Shown here in pieces: positions 1 to 12,085 of a stretch of 64,000 bases of DNA (position 1 is its first letter; each line of letters starts with the position of its first letter). The position numbers and the translations under genes were made by a program. Origin of the DNA: Sepioteuthis lessoniana (Eukaryota > Mollusca > Cephalopoda > Myopsida > Loliginidae); the NCBI GenBank assembly GCA_963585895.1, contig OY757947.1, positions 38,414,605-38,478,604 of the forward strand, written 5' to 3'. The notes under the pieces are model-generated. The model was not told where the DNA came from and did not search any database. It worked only from the letters and a program-made list of their open reading frames with translations.

Positions 1-547
1 ATAAAGTTTTTAAAAAAGGAATTTTATACAAAAGAAACAAGAAAGAAAAGGATAGAAAAGATAGTGTTGCAAATTTTAGTGCAATTTGCTGGAACTTATT
101 TGAGAGATTGTCCGGGAAACAAAGTTCTTTGAATTTGAGTATTTTTCTTTTAATTATGGTTTTATCGAAATGTTTCAGGGTTCATTAAGTTACAAGTCTT
201 CTTTAAAGTTCTTTTCAGCAGAATTCTTGGTTGCATTTTCTTTCAGTTGTTTAACTTGGTAGAATTTCAGTAGTCGACTTTCGTTTAATTTTACTTTTAT
301 TTCTTGGGAAGCTTCTTGCCTGTTTGAACTTACCGGCTATTCCTTTCTGCTGGCTTAAGTTTTTCGTGCCTTCAGTTTGGTCCCCAAATTGGTACTAAGG
401 GTTCAATAGTTGTTCTCGACAAAAAGAAAAGGTAGCTTTTTGGTGTCATATTGTCTGGGATTCCTTCTCCCTTTTCAACTCTGGCCAAATCAAGAGCAGC
501 ACGTGGTCAGCTTGATTTTTTTCCGAGAAATAAATTATTATAGAACA
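1..547. other. Unassigned AT-rich sequence
   Basis: No open frame of note, no repeat shared with the rest of the window and no RNA gene seen. It leads into the satellite array, whose first degenerate half-monomer begins near 548. Confidence 0.5.
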
Positions 548-3500
548 GAAATGTAGAAAAATTGCAAAACTTGGATTACATTAAATTGCAGGTAGGTACA
601 AAACTTACCATATTTAAAGCTATACTTAAAAGACGAGACATATAGAGAAATACAATAATTCGATTAGACTTAAAGTGAAGGTAGGTACAAAACTTCCCAT
701 ATTTCAAGCTATACTTAAAAGACGAGACATATAGAGAGTTACAATAATTCGATTAGACTTAAAGTGAAGGTAGGTACAAAACTTCCCATATTTCAAGCTA
801 TACTTAAAAGACGAGATATAGAGAGAGTTACAATAATTCGATTAGACTTAAAGTGAAGGTAGGTACAAAATTTCCCATATTTCAAGCTATACTTAAAAGA
901 CGAGACATAGAGAGAGTTACAATAATTCGATTAGATTTAAAGTTAAGGTAGGTACAAAACTTCCCATATTTAAAGCTATATTTAAAAGACGAGACATATA
1001 GAAAATTACAATAATTCGATTAGATTTAAAGTGAAGGTAGGTACAAAACTTCCCACATTTCAAGCTATACTTAAAAGACGAGACATAGAGAGAGTTACAA
1101 TAATTCGATTAGATTTAAAGTTAAGGTAGGTACAAAACTTCCCATATTTCAAGCTATATTTAAAAGACGAGACATATAGAAAATTACAATAATTCGATTA
1201 GACTTAAAGTGAAGGTAGGTACAAAACTTCGCATATTTCAAGCTATACTTAAAAGACGAGACATAGAGAGAGTTACAATAATTCGATTAGACTTAAAGTG
1301 AAGGTAGGTACAAAACTTCCCATTTTTCAAGCTATACTTAAAAGACGAGATATAGAGAGAGTTACAATAATTCGATTAGACTTAAAGTGAAGGTAGGTAC
1401 AAAACTTCCCATATTTCAAGCTATACTTAAAAGACGAGACATAGAGAGAGTTACAATAAGTCGATTAGACTTAAAGTGAAGGTAGGTACAAAACTTCCCA
1501 TATTTCAAGCTATACTTAAAAGACGAGACATATAGAGAGTTACAATAATTCGATTAGACTTAAAGTGAAGGTAGGTACAAAACTTCCCATATTTCAAGCT
1601 ATACTTAAAAGACGAGACATATAGAGAGTTACAATAATTCGATTAGACTTAAAGTGAAGGTAGGTACAAAACTTCCCATATTTCAAGCTATACTTAAAAG
1701 ACGAGACATAGACAGAGTTACAATAATTCGATTAGACTTAAAGTGAAGGTAGGTACAAAACTTCCCATATTTCAAGCTATACTTAAAAGACGAGACATGG
1801 AGAGAGTTACAATAATTCGATTACACTTAAAGTGAAGGTAGGTACAAAACTTCCCATATTTCAAGCTATACTTAAAAGACGAGACATATAGAGAGTTACA
1901 ATAATTCGATTAGACGTAAAGTGAAGGTAGGTACAAAACTTCCCATATTTCAAGCTATACTTAAAAGACGAGACATGGAGAGAGTTACAATAACTCGATT
2001 AGACTTAAAGTGAAGGTAGGTACAAAACTTCCCATATTTCAAGCTATACTTAAAAGACGAGACATATAGAGAGTTACAATAATTCGATTAGACTTAAAGT
2101 GAAGGTAGGTACAAAACTTCCCATATTTCAAGCTATACTTAAAAGACGAGATATAGAGAGAGTTACAATAATTCGATTAGACTTAAAGTGAAGGTAGGTA
2201 CAAAATTTCCCATATTTCAAGCTATACTTAAAAGACGAGACATAGAGAGAGTTACAATAATTCGATTAGATTTAAAGTTAAGGTAGGTACAAAACTTCCC
2301 ATATTTAAAGCTATATTTAAAAGACGAGACATATAGAAAATTACAATAATTCGATTAGATTTAAAGTGAAGGTAGGTACAAAACTTCCCACATTTCAAGC
2401 TATACTTAAAAGACGAGACATAGAGAGAGTTACAATAATTCGATTAGATTTAAAGTTAAGGTAGGTACAAAACTTCCCATATTTCAAGCTATATTTAAAA
2501 GACGAGACATATAGAAAATTACAATAATTCGATTAGACTTAAAGTGAAGGTAGGTACAAAACTTCGCATATTTCAAGCTATACTTAAAAGACGAGACATA
2601 GAGAGAGTTACAATAATTCGATTAGACTTAAAGTGAAGGTAGGTACAAAACTTCCCATTTTTCAAGCTATACTTAAAAGACGAGATATAGAGAGAGTTAC
2701 AATAATTCGATTAGACTTAAAGTGAAGGTAGGTACAAAACTTCCCATATTTCAAGCTATACTTAAAAGACGAGACATAGAGAGAGTTACAATAAGTCGAT
2801 TAGACTTAAAGTGAAGGTAGGTACAAAACTTCCCATATTTCAAGCTATACTTAAAAGACGAGACATATAGAGAGTTACAATAATTCGATTAGACTTAAAG
2901 TGAAGGTAGGTACAAAACTTCCCATATTTCAAGCTATACTTAAAAGACGAGACATATAGAGAGTTACAATAATTCGATTAGACTTAAAGTGAAGGTAGGT
3001 ACAAAACTTCCCATATTTCAAGCTATACTTAAAAGACGAGACATAGACAGAGTTACAATAATTCGATTAGACTTAAAGTGAAGGTAGGTACAAAACTTCC
3101 CATATTTCAAGCTATACTTAAAAGACGAGACATGGAGAGAGTTACAATAATTCGATTACACTTAAAGTGAAGGTAGGTACAAAACTTCCCATATTTCAAG
3201 CTATACTTAAAAGACGAGACATATAGAGAGTTACAATAATTCGATTAGACGTAAAGTGAAGGTAGGTACAAAACTTCCCATATTTCAAGCTATACTTAAA
3301 AGACGAGACATGGAGAGAGTTACAATAATTCGATTAGACTTAAAGTGAAGGTAGGTACAAAACTTCCCATATTTCAAGCTATACTTAAAAGACGAGACAT
3401 AGAGAGAGTTACAATAATTTGATTAGACTTAAAGTGAAGGTAGGTACAAAACTTCCCATATTTCTTACTATACTTAAAAGACGAGACATATAGAGAGTTA

Positions 3501-5904
3501 CAATAATTCGATTAGACGTAAAGTGAAGGTAGGTACAAAACTTCCCATATTTCTTGCTATACTTAAAAGACGAGACATATAGAGAGTTACAATAATTCGA
3601 TTAGACTTAAAGTGAAGGTAGGTACAAAACTTCCCATATTTCAAGCTATACTTAAAAGACGAGACATATAGAGAGTTACAATAATTTGATTAGACTTAAA
3701 GTGAAGGTAAGTACTAAACTTCCCATATTTCTTGCTATACTTAAAAGACGAGACATATAGAGAGTTACAATAATTCGATTAGACTTAAAGTGAAGGTAGG
3801 TACAAAACTTCCCATATTTCAAGCTATACTTAAAAGACGAGATATAGAGAGAGTTACAATAATTCGATTAGACTTAAAGTGAAGGTAGGTACAAAACTTC
3901 CCATATTTCAAGCTATACTTAAAAGACGAGACATATAGAGAGTTACAATAATTCGATTAGACTTAAAGTGAAGGTAGGTACAAAACTTCCCATATTTCAA
4001 GCTATACTTAAAAGACGAGACATATAGAGAGTTACAATAATTCGATTAGACGTAAAGTGAAGGTAGGTACAAAACTTCCCATATTTCAAGCTATACTTAA
4101 AAGACGAGACATGGAGAGAGTTACAATAATTCGATTAGACTTAAAGTGAAGGTAGGTACAAAACTTCCCATATTTCAAGCTATACTTAAAAGACGAGACA
4201 TAGAGAGAGTTACAATAATTTGATTAGACTTAAAGTGAAGGTAGGTACAAAACTTCCCATATTTCAAGCTATACTTAAAAGACGAGACATATAGAGAGTT
4301 ACAATAATTCGATTAGACGTAAAGTGAAGGTAGGTACAAAACTTCCCATATTTCTTGCTATACTTAAAAGACGAGACATATAGAGAGTTACAATAATTCG
4401 ATTAGACTTAAAGTGAAGGTAGGTACAAAACTTCCCATATTTCAAGCTATACTTAAAAGACGAGATATAGAGAGAGTTACAATAATTCGATTAGACTTAA
4501 AGTGAAGGTAGGTACAAAACTTCCCATATTTCAAGCTATACTTAAAAGACGAGACATATAGAGAGTTACAATAATTTGATTAGACTTAAAGTGAAGGTAA
4601 GTACTAAACTTCCCATATTTCTTGCTATACTTAAAAGACGAGACATATAGAGAGTTACAATAATTCGATTAGACTTAAAGTGAAGGTAGGTACAAAACTT
4701 CCCATATTTCAAGCTATACTTAAAAGACGAGATATAGAGAGAGTTACAATAATTCGATTAGACTTAAAGTGAAGGTAGGTACAAAACTTCCCATATTTCA
4801 AGCTATACTTAAAAGACGAGACATATAGAGAGTTACAATAATTCGATTAGACTTAAAGTGAAGGTAGGTACAAAACTTCCCATATTTCAAGCTATACTTA
4901 AAAGACGAGATATAGAGAGAGTTACAATAATTCGATTAGATTTAAAGTGAAGGTAGGTACAAAACTTCCCATATTTCTTGCTATACTTAAAAGACGAGAC
5001 ATATAGAGAGTTACAATAATTCGATTAGACTTAAAGTGAAGGAAGGTACAAAACTTCCCATATTTCAAGCTATACTTAAAAGACGAGACATATAGAGAGT
5101 TACAATAATTCGATTAGACTTAAAGTGAAGGTAGGTACAAAACTTCCCATATTTCAAGCTATACTTAAAAGACGAGACATATAGAGAGTTACAATAATTC
5201 GATTAGACTTAAAGTGAAGGTAGGTACAAAACTTCCCATATTTCAAGCTATACTTAAAAGACGAGATATAGAGAGAGTTACAATAATTCGATTAGACTTA
5301 TAGTGAAGGTAGGTACAAAACTTCCCATATTTCAAGCTATACTTAAAAGACGAGATATAGAGAGAGTTACAATAATTCGACTAGACTTATAGTGAAGGTA
5401 GGTACAAAACTTCCCATATTTCAAGCTATACTTAAAAGACGAGATATAGAGAGAGTTACAATAATTCGATTAGACTTAAAGTGAAGGTAGGTACAAAACT
5501 TCCCATATTTCAAGCTATACTTAAAAGACGAGACATATAGAGAGTTACAATAATTCGATTAGACTTAAAGTGAAGGTAGGTACAAAACTTCCCATATTTC
5601 AAGCTATACTTAAAAGACGAGACATATAGAGAGTTACAATAATTCGATTAGACTTATAGTGAAGGTAGGTACAAAACTTCCCATATTTCAAGCTATACTT
5701 AAAAGACGAGACATAGAGAGAGTTACAATAATTTGATTAGACTTAAAGTGAAGGTAGGTACAAAACTTCCCATATTTCAAGCTATACTTAAAAGACGAGA
5801 TATAGAGAGAGTTACAATAATTCGATTAGACTTATAGTGAAGGTAGGTACAAATCTTACCATATTTTCAGCTATATTCAATAAAGTGACATGTAGGAAAA
5901 TTAC
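548..5904. repeat. 89-bp satellite array, about 60 monomers
   Basis: Head-to-tail array with an 89-bp period; the core starts GGTAGGTACAAAACTTCCCA and contains AAAAGACGAGACAT. Internal monomers differ by a few substitutions, while the first and last are diverged, as expected at array edges. Diagnostic variants recur at fixed offsets: GCATATTT at 1231 and 2566, CATTTTTC at 1321 and 2656, TTACACTT at 1821 and 3156, all 1,335 bp apart (15 monomers). A second pattern (GTACTAAACT at 3711 and 4601) is 890 bp apart (10 monomers). The period is not a multiple of three and no coding role is suggested. Copy counts are by eye. Confidence 0.97.
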
Positions 5905-6545
5905 ATGAGCAGACTCGGCAGCCAAATCGGCCTTAGATCTAAGACTTAAAGTTATCTCCATTCCATATACCGCTTTTACACCGATAATCAGTAAATTCCT
6001 GCGCAAAAAATGGCAACAACGATGGGACATGAACATCCATAATAAACTCTTCCAAATTCAGCCCACTTTGGGAGAATGGAGACCAGCTTCTAGAGCATCG
6101 AGAAGAGAACAAGCCGTTATATCCCGATTGCGCATTGGTCAAACAAGGCTTACTCACGCTTTCATACTGAAACAGGAACTACAACCACAGTGTTTGACGT
6201 GTGAGACAACTTGCACGGTTAAACACATTCTTATAAAATACAAAGCTTTCGCTGTCATCAGAAAGCGATTTTTCAAAGTGACACTTTAACCGAATTGTTC
6301 GAAAAACGTCAAAATAGATGACGTTCGGTCCTTCTTGCAAGAGACAAGGTTGTACGAAATAATATGACGAATTAAAACTGATTAATCATGTGCAAACAAA
6401 TGAAATTCTACTTATAGAAAAATTTACCTATTAAGTATTCGTTCAGAAATCTTTGGTTGAATGTATATACATATAGATAGAATTTGGCGTTAAATGACCT
6501 ACAAAGGTTGATACGCCATAAAACCCAAACAACTAACAACAAACA
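5905..6545 (+). mobile_element. 3' end of a LINE with RNase H domain (I/Jockey-like)
   Basis: The frame reads through the last RNase H motif (ADSAAKSALDL) and the C-terminal tail typical of I/Jockey-type pol proteins: RLRIGQTRLTH, then CLTC and TVKHIL. The family's terminal Cys of that CCHC knuckle is Tyr here (IKY). The frame open at 6029-6289 then breaks; the next residues fit only after a frameshift (LTELFEK, then SFLQETRLYEI). The 3' UTR ends GGCGTTAAATGACCTACAAA then GGTTGATACGCCATAAAAC and an A/C-rich tail. The copy is 5'-truncated and sits in the degenerate edge of the satellite. Its 3' tail is nearly identical to those of the SINE C and F families here. Confidence 0.85.
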
Positions 6546-6652
6546 GAAATATTATAATATTTCGAGTTGACTTCAAGAGCAGGTAAGTACAAAACTTAAC
6601 ATATTTTGAGCGATACTTAAAAGAAGAGACATGTAGAAAATTATCATATTTT
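6546..6652. repeat. Orphan diverged satellite monomer
   Basis: About one monomer of the 89-bp satellite resumes after the LINE (AGGTAAGTACAAAACTTAAC, then AAAAGAAGAGACATGTAG). The LINE therefore inserted within the old array edge. The 7,560-7,640 segment beyond the next RTE copy may be a further, very decayed monomer, but that match is weak. Confidence 0.75.
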
Positions 6653-7557
6653 CATCATCATCATCATCATATCGTGCTGGCAGCACGGATATCCCTGACC
6701 CTCTCTCGCCACTCCTCCCAATCGTTCATCTCCTTAGGTAGGTCTTCAGGACAACAACCTGTATCCTCACATAGCTGCTGAATGTACGTTCGAGCTGGTC
6801 GTCCTGCTTTTGCGCGGCCATGTGTGGGGATCCATAAGAGTACATCTCTTATGAGTTCATCTCTGCTTCTCCAGCAGTGTCCTGCATGTCTGGTTCGTCT
6901 AACTTGAATAGTTTTCGTGATAGGGGGCAGGTGGCCGTATAGTTGGTGTCTTGTGGGGTGTTGCTGCCAGGACTTGTTCAGGATTGCATGCAGCATTCTT
7001 GTGCAATTGCCATCTAGTTTCTTCTCCAGCCGTTTTGTTAGCGTCCATGTAGTGCATCCATATAGCAGTATCGATGTGACCGCTGCCTGGAAGAAACTGC
7101 GTTTCATTTTATCGGTTAGGTCTGATTTCCATATAATCGATAGCCTATTGATAGCTGTCCATGCTTTCGTTAACCTCGTTTCGATGTCCTTTTCGGTTGA
7201 TTCGACGCTGCTTCCTAGATACGTGAATTTGTCTACTAGTTTAAGTGGGGTTCCTTCTAGAGTGGAGATGTCCCCCGTTTGGTTATAGCACATATATTCC
7301 GTTTTGTGTGCATTAACATGGAGGCCTATGCTTGCTGCTGCTCGTTCCAAACTATGCAGAAGTGTTTCGGCTTGGTCAGGTGTATTTGCCAGTATCGCTA
7401 TGTCATCGGCGTAGTTCTCGTCGGTAATTGTTGTTGCGGGGTATCTTCTGCTTCTTTTCTTCGTCAGTTCGAAGCCATTCTCTTTGATTTTGTCAATCGA
7501 TGTTCTAAGTACGTAGTCTAGACAAATGATAAAGATGTACGGGGCCAGCGTGTCCCC
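6653..7557 (-). mobile_element. RTE-like LINE, 5'-truncated C-terminal RT (copy 1)
   Basis: The minus frame at 6667-7617 carries the end of the reverse transcriptase: motif B remnant GDTLAPYIFIICLDYVLR, the catalytic box as ENYADDIAILA (Y-A-D-D intact), then YLGSSVESTEKDI, LYGCTTWTLTKRLEKKLDGN and the C-terminal AKAGRPARTYIQQL. The 3' end is a (TCA/ATG)n run, as in RTE elements that end in a short tandem repeat. Similarity to the sister copies stops near 7557 within GDTLAP, so the first residues of the open frame are not element sequence. Confidence 0.9.
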
Positions 7558-7679
7558 TAGTCTTTTACAAAAGTTATTATTTTTCGAAATACACTTAAAA
7601 ACTACAAATCTGTACAAATTACCACATTCGATTATACAAAAATTGTAGACATGTACAAAAGGTATAGTAATAGTCCATA

Positions 7680-8690
7680 GGAGAATGTCGTTTATGTATT
7701 TGTCCCTGATTCATCGCCAATGTCCAACATATCTTATTCGTCGTACTTGGATGGTTTATGTGATAGGAGGCATGTGGCCGTACAGCTGGTATTTAACGAA
7801 GTGCTCCTACCAAGATTTGCTCAAAACAGCTCGTAGCGTTCTTTTGTAATTCCAATATAGCATTTTCTCCAACGGTTTATTACAGTCCAAGGGGTTCAAC
7901 CATACAGTAGTACTGAAACGGCTACAGTTTGGAAGAATTCCCGTTTTATCTTATCAAAAGATCAGATTTCTATAAGATCGATAACTTATCAATAGCTATT
8001 CATGCTTTTTTATGAATGAGATATTGCTACGAAGGTATTTGAACTGTTTTAATAATTTCAGAAGATTACTGTTTAATGGGGAGATGGTTGCGTCTTGTGT
8101 AAAACATATGAACTCTGTTTTATCTCAGTTGATGAAAAGTTATGCAGAAGGGATTCGATTTGGTTGGGTGTATTTAAGAGAAGCGCTTGATCATCTGCGT
8201 AGTCTGATCTGTTATGGTTTTTTGTCGGATAGGGTTTTTCTTTTTTCTTTTTTTAGTATGAGACCATTAGATCTTTTCATTAGATCCTCTGACGTTCAAA
8301 GCATATAATATAAGCAGATTATAATTAGATATGGTGCTAATGTATATCTTTACAAGACTCCTGTGACAATGTCATCATAACGGTATCTGTTTCTTTGAGG
8401 AGATCATATACTCGAAGTATTACTTTTATCTTTCCTTTGTGTTTGGAGTCAAATGCTTCAGAGAAATCTACAAGCAATAGTGTTGCCTCGATATTTTTTG
8501 CACGTACTTCTTCGGTGATTCAACTAATAGTCAGAATCTGAGATGTAGATCAATTTATTAGAAAACCGTTCTGATTTTTCGTAAGAATTTTCTCTACGTC
8601 AATTCGGATATATTTGAAAAGCAGGCCATTTAATCATTTAGCAGTGTAATATACAGAAATACCTTCTGATTTACTTATACATTTGTAGCA
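7680..8690 (-). mobile_element. Old, heavily mutated RTE-like LINE fragment
   Basis: The minus strand keeps scattered RTE similarity: DNA resembling YGHMPPIT near 7760, and near 8440-8475 RT motif A as LVDFSEAFDS (catalytic Asp visible). Stops and frameshifts are frequent and no frame is intact. It is clearly older than copy 1 and lies directly upstream of it in the same orientation, so the pair could be one element broken by rearrangement or two insertions. Confidence 0.75.
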
Positions 8691-9140
8691 GCCACAGATC
8701 TATTTCCTTTTGCGAATCAATGCCCCTGCTAAGAGAGTCAGTCACTCACTGACCAATCAACAGGCAGAACGCATTGATTCCTTCTCCCTCTCAGGAACTA
8801 TTTTTCTAGTCCCTTTTGGTAGAACGGACAAAGTCAGAGAGCCTTAAGCCAGCAGCAGAAACACATCTCTCTCACATGACTGCCACTGATTCCACTTGGA
8901 ACCCTTCGCTCGCTGCGAGCTTCTCACACGCTTCCTACAAACCAAGGACCAACATACTGACCAGCGACACCCGCTGCTGTTAGCTTCAAACACGCTTCCT
9001 ACAAACCAAGGACCAACATACTGACCAGCGACACCCGCTGCTGTTAGCTTCAAACACGCTTCCTACGAACCAAGGACCAGCGTACTGACCAGAAAAAAAG
9101 AGACACTTTCTCACTCTCACTCCTTTACGCCTGCTACAAT
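8685..9140. repeat. LTR-like repeat with internal 64-bp tandem duplication
   Basis: The segment starts TGTAGCAGCC and reaches CTGCTACA near 9139, giving terminal inverted bases TGTAGCAG. About 2.4 tandem copies of a 64-bp unit beginning CTTCCTACRAACCAAGGACC lie at about 8,930-9,085. An AATAAA with a T-rich stretch follows at about 9,142. No matching target duplication was found, so the ends and the LTR reading are tentative. Confidence 0.45.
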
Positions 9141-9949
9141 AATAAACCTTTCTTTGTTGTTTTGTTAAAAAGAAGTTTCGTTATTCATTTGTGTTGCCTA
9201 AAATATATAGTGTTAGAGAAATCAACCATTTCCCGAAACACTAAACATTCCAAACTAATTCACAAGCAAAATGAATAAATAAATAAATAAGAATATCATG
9301 AGCTTAGATTTCAATTGAAAAAGTTAATATTGACCGGATATTGTCCAGACGATGGCCGAGACCAAAAGGAATAAAACACGTCGCTGCGCATCCATCCGGT
9401 TGAAATGTAACTTTAAATTTACAATTAAAAAAGGTCCTTTTTTCAACCAATCAGTACCATTCCCCTCCAAAGTTTTTTGGGCACAAACGTGACTATAAAA
9501 CAGTCAACAAAAGTTCAAAAGAGTCAGTCGGCTCGGAGACTTCGAGAGAGAAGATCGTCACGCGTCGTATTCGGTCAAGAACAAAGAACTCTGACGCCCT
9601 ACCAATCAAGCTCGCATTCCAACTTTATACCAGACCAACACACGTCACACATCGTGCCATAATAACAAAACAACCACTCAACAAGGACTTTCACCCACTC
9701 TCCTCCTGACCCGTTATCTGGTGGAAGAGCCCGTATCTCTTCTTTATTTATTTAAAAATAAACGAAATTAAATCCATTCCTCTCGTCCGTTGTCTCTTGC
9801 AACTACACGCTTATTTCAAACAGCAGAAAGAGTCATGCTTCTGTGGTTCATTGCGATTCCTAGATCACTTTTCTTCGAGGGGAGGATGCAACCTTTTTTT
9901 ATCATTAAGGGTTTCGGACTATCGTTTTCATCTCAATTGTTATTGTTAT
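9141..9949. other. No gene recognised; possible LTR/UTR sequence
   Basis: Short frames only. A CCAATCAG box at about 9,448, a TATAAAA at about 9,494 and AATAAA sites near 9,760 would suit a decayed retroelement promoter/terminator region. A similar CCAATCAG context occurs near 12,190, but I could not define an element. Confidence 0.3.
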
Positions 9950-10725
9950 TCCCATAATGTTTCGGCCGATATGTCCTCCGACCTTCTTCAAGTGTTTGTC
10001 GAACTCAGGAACCTTCACGGAACTTCGGACTACGTCCTTTATTGAATCCACGGGGCTCGCCTGTTCTGATCCCGTTAGCCATAACTGGGTACAAATGTTA
10101 AGTATTCCAGTATTGTTATTTACCTGCAGTCAGGATTGAACCTGCAACCTCCAGATGATTGTCTCTTTAGAAGCTTAGGGAACCAACACCTATAACCGTT
10201 ACGCTATTTGTCTGCTGGACAATTCAGAGTGAATTAATGTTCTGACTTGACTAGGATTACTACTATTATGTATGATTTTTTATGATTGTTTTTACCTGTG
10301 CTCATATTCAGATTTTTTTTTCAACTAACCTTTTTGATTATCGGTTTCTATATTGTATTCATCTCTGTACTTGGTCTACTCAGCAGGTCATTGTAGCCCA
10401 GCATATGAGCTGATTCCTTAGGGCGTCTAATCCTCCAATGTTCAGCCTTACCAATTATTTCAACTTCATCCCATAAGGGCAGATGGTTCCTCTTTTCCTT
10501 CCATATATGGTCCGCCATACCCGACTTTTCAATCTCACCTCGTACCACTGTCTTCCGATGTTCTTCTAGACTTACTTTTAGTGGGTGACCTGTCTCACCT
10601 TTGTATTTTACCACAACTGCAAAGGATGGAGTAAACACAGTTGTTCATGTTGAATTCCGTGGGTGGCTTGACCCGGAAGAGATATCTCCGGAGAGTTGAA
10701 CCTCTTGTAAATCATCAGCAGCAGC
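9950..10725 (-). mobile_element. Penelope-like element: GIY-YIG endonuclease end and 3' region
   Basis: The minus strand at about 10,348-10,725 reads the C-terminal GIY-YIG endonuclease of Penelope-like elements: NNCVYSI, CSCGK, a one-base frameshift, then YKGETGHPLKVSLEEHRK, MADHIWKE and EHWRIRRPKES. Downstream (lower coordinates) the 3' region includes a tRNA-like SINE and, at about 9,957-9,992, a GAAGAAG-stem-GAAAC structure like the one in the 19-kb palindrome. The upstream part is cut by RTE copy 3. Family assignment is from the GIY-YIG residues and their order. Confidence 0.75.
10095..10225 (-). mobile_element. tRNA-derived SINE head (family K)
   Basis: Minus strand: an A-box-like TAGCGTAACGGTTATAGG and, about 60 bases on, a B-box GGTTCAATCCTGAC, with spacing like a long-variable-arm tRNA. 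Cloverleaf pairing is poor, so this is a SINE head or tRNA pseudogene and not a working tRNA gene. Confidence 0.5.
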
Positions 10726-11534
10726 AGCATCATGTCGTGCGGCTAGCACGGATATCCCAGACCCTCTTTCTCCACGTCTCCCTATCATTCATCGCCTCCG
10801 GCAGGTCTTCAGGGTTACGTCCCGTATCATCACATAGTTGCTGTATGAATGTTCGAGCTGGTCGTCCTGCTTTTGATTGGCCATATGCGGGGGTCCACAG
10901 GAGTACATCACTTACGATCTCGTCCTTGCTTCTCCTGCAGTGTCCGGCATGTCTGGTTCGTCTAGCTTGTATAGTTTTCGTGATAGGTGGTAGGTGACCG
11001 TATAGTTGGCGCCTCGTGGGGTGTTGCTGCCAGGACTTGTTCAGTATTGCTCGCAACATTCTTGTATAACTGCCGTCTAGCTTCTTCTCTAACCGTTTAG
11101 TCAGCGTCCAAGTAGTGCATCCATGTAGCAGTATCGACACGACCGCAGCCTGGTAGAAACTGCGTTTCATTTTATCGGTCAGGTTTGATTTCCATATGAT
11201 CGAAAACCTATCGATAGCTGTCCATGCCTTCGTTAGCCGTGTGTCGATGTCTTTTTCGGTTGATGAGACGCTGCTTCCTAGGTAGGTGAATTTATCAACC
11301 AGTTTCAGGGAGGTTCCGTCTCGTGTGGAGATGTCGCCTTTCTGATTAAAGCACATAAATTCAGTTTTGTGTGCATTAACATGGAGTCCAATGCCCGCAG
11401 CGGCTCGTTCCAAACTATGCAGTAGTGTTCCGGCTTGGTTGGGTGTATTGGCCAGTAGCGCTCTGTCGTCGGCGTAGTCGGCGTCGGTAATTGTTTTTGC
11501 GGTGTACCTTCTGCTCCTTTTCTTTGTCAGCATG
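10726..11534 (-). mobile_element. RTE-like LINE, 5'-truncated (copy 3)
   Basis: The frame at 10730-11533 is open for 267 residues and covers the RT from the catalytic DADYADDRALLA through YLGSSVSSTEKDIDTRL to the C-terminal SKAGRPARTFIQQL. Near-identical to copy 1 in order and length. The 3' end lies in a CAG/CAT-type run near 10,728. It inserted between two Penelope-like fragments that face opposite ways. Confidence 0.9.
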
Positions 11535-12085
11535 AAGCCGGTCCTGATATGGACTATGAAATGGCATTAGGATCTACACCACTAAAGCCATCTATGTGGC
11601 TTAGATACGTAGATGACAAATTCATTCTCTGGCCTCATCAGGAAGATGTTCAGGTATTACTTGATCACGTAAACTCAATCCGACCATCTATACAGTTCAC
11701 AATGGAGAAAGAGCAAGATAACAAATTACCCATCCTCGATGTATTAGTAACACGCACAGAGCAAGAATTCAGGTCATCTGTGTAACGTAAGCCCACCTTC
11801 ACCGGAGAGTACCTCAATTTCAACTGCCATCATCCATATACGATAAAGAAAGGGGTAGTCTGTTGCTTACAACATCGAGCAAAAACCATTAGTAGCGATA
11901 CTGATGCCATATCAAGAAGAAATGATTAGTCTGAGACACAACTACCCAGAGCGCATAACATCGAACCCAAGAAACCTAGATAGGAGGATAGAGGACAATA
12001 CCTGAAAACTCACCACATTATGTCTGCCCTATGTCAAAGAACTAACCGAAAGGATCCAAAAGATATGTAATCCATACACATTTTT
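11535..12085 (+). mobile_element. Penelope-like element: reverse transcriptase fragment
   Basis: The plus frame contains the RT core motif as WLRYVDDKFILWPHQ (Y-V-D-D), followed by QFTMEKEQDNKLPILDVLV, all in Penelope order. A TAA at about 11,783 interrupts it where the family has VYRKPT; the same frame then continues as RKPTFTGEYLNFNCHHPY and on to about 12,075. The copy lacks both its N-terminus and any endonuclease on this strand. It faces away from the GIY-YIG fragment across RTE copy 3, so the two are either separate insertions or products of an inversion. Confidence 0.8.

Noticed and set aside
548..5904. Repeat array as CRISPR or as a coding repeat
   Set aside because: Direct 89-bp head-to-tail units without unique spacers, in a eukaryotic context; the period is not a multiple of three and stops occur in all frames.
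6917..7521. Plus-strand frames opposite RTE copy 1 (and the similar ones opposite copies 3, 4, 6 and 8)
   Set aside because: Shadows of the RT frame; they recur because the underlying element is conserved.
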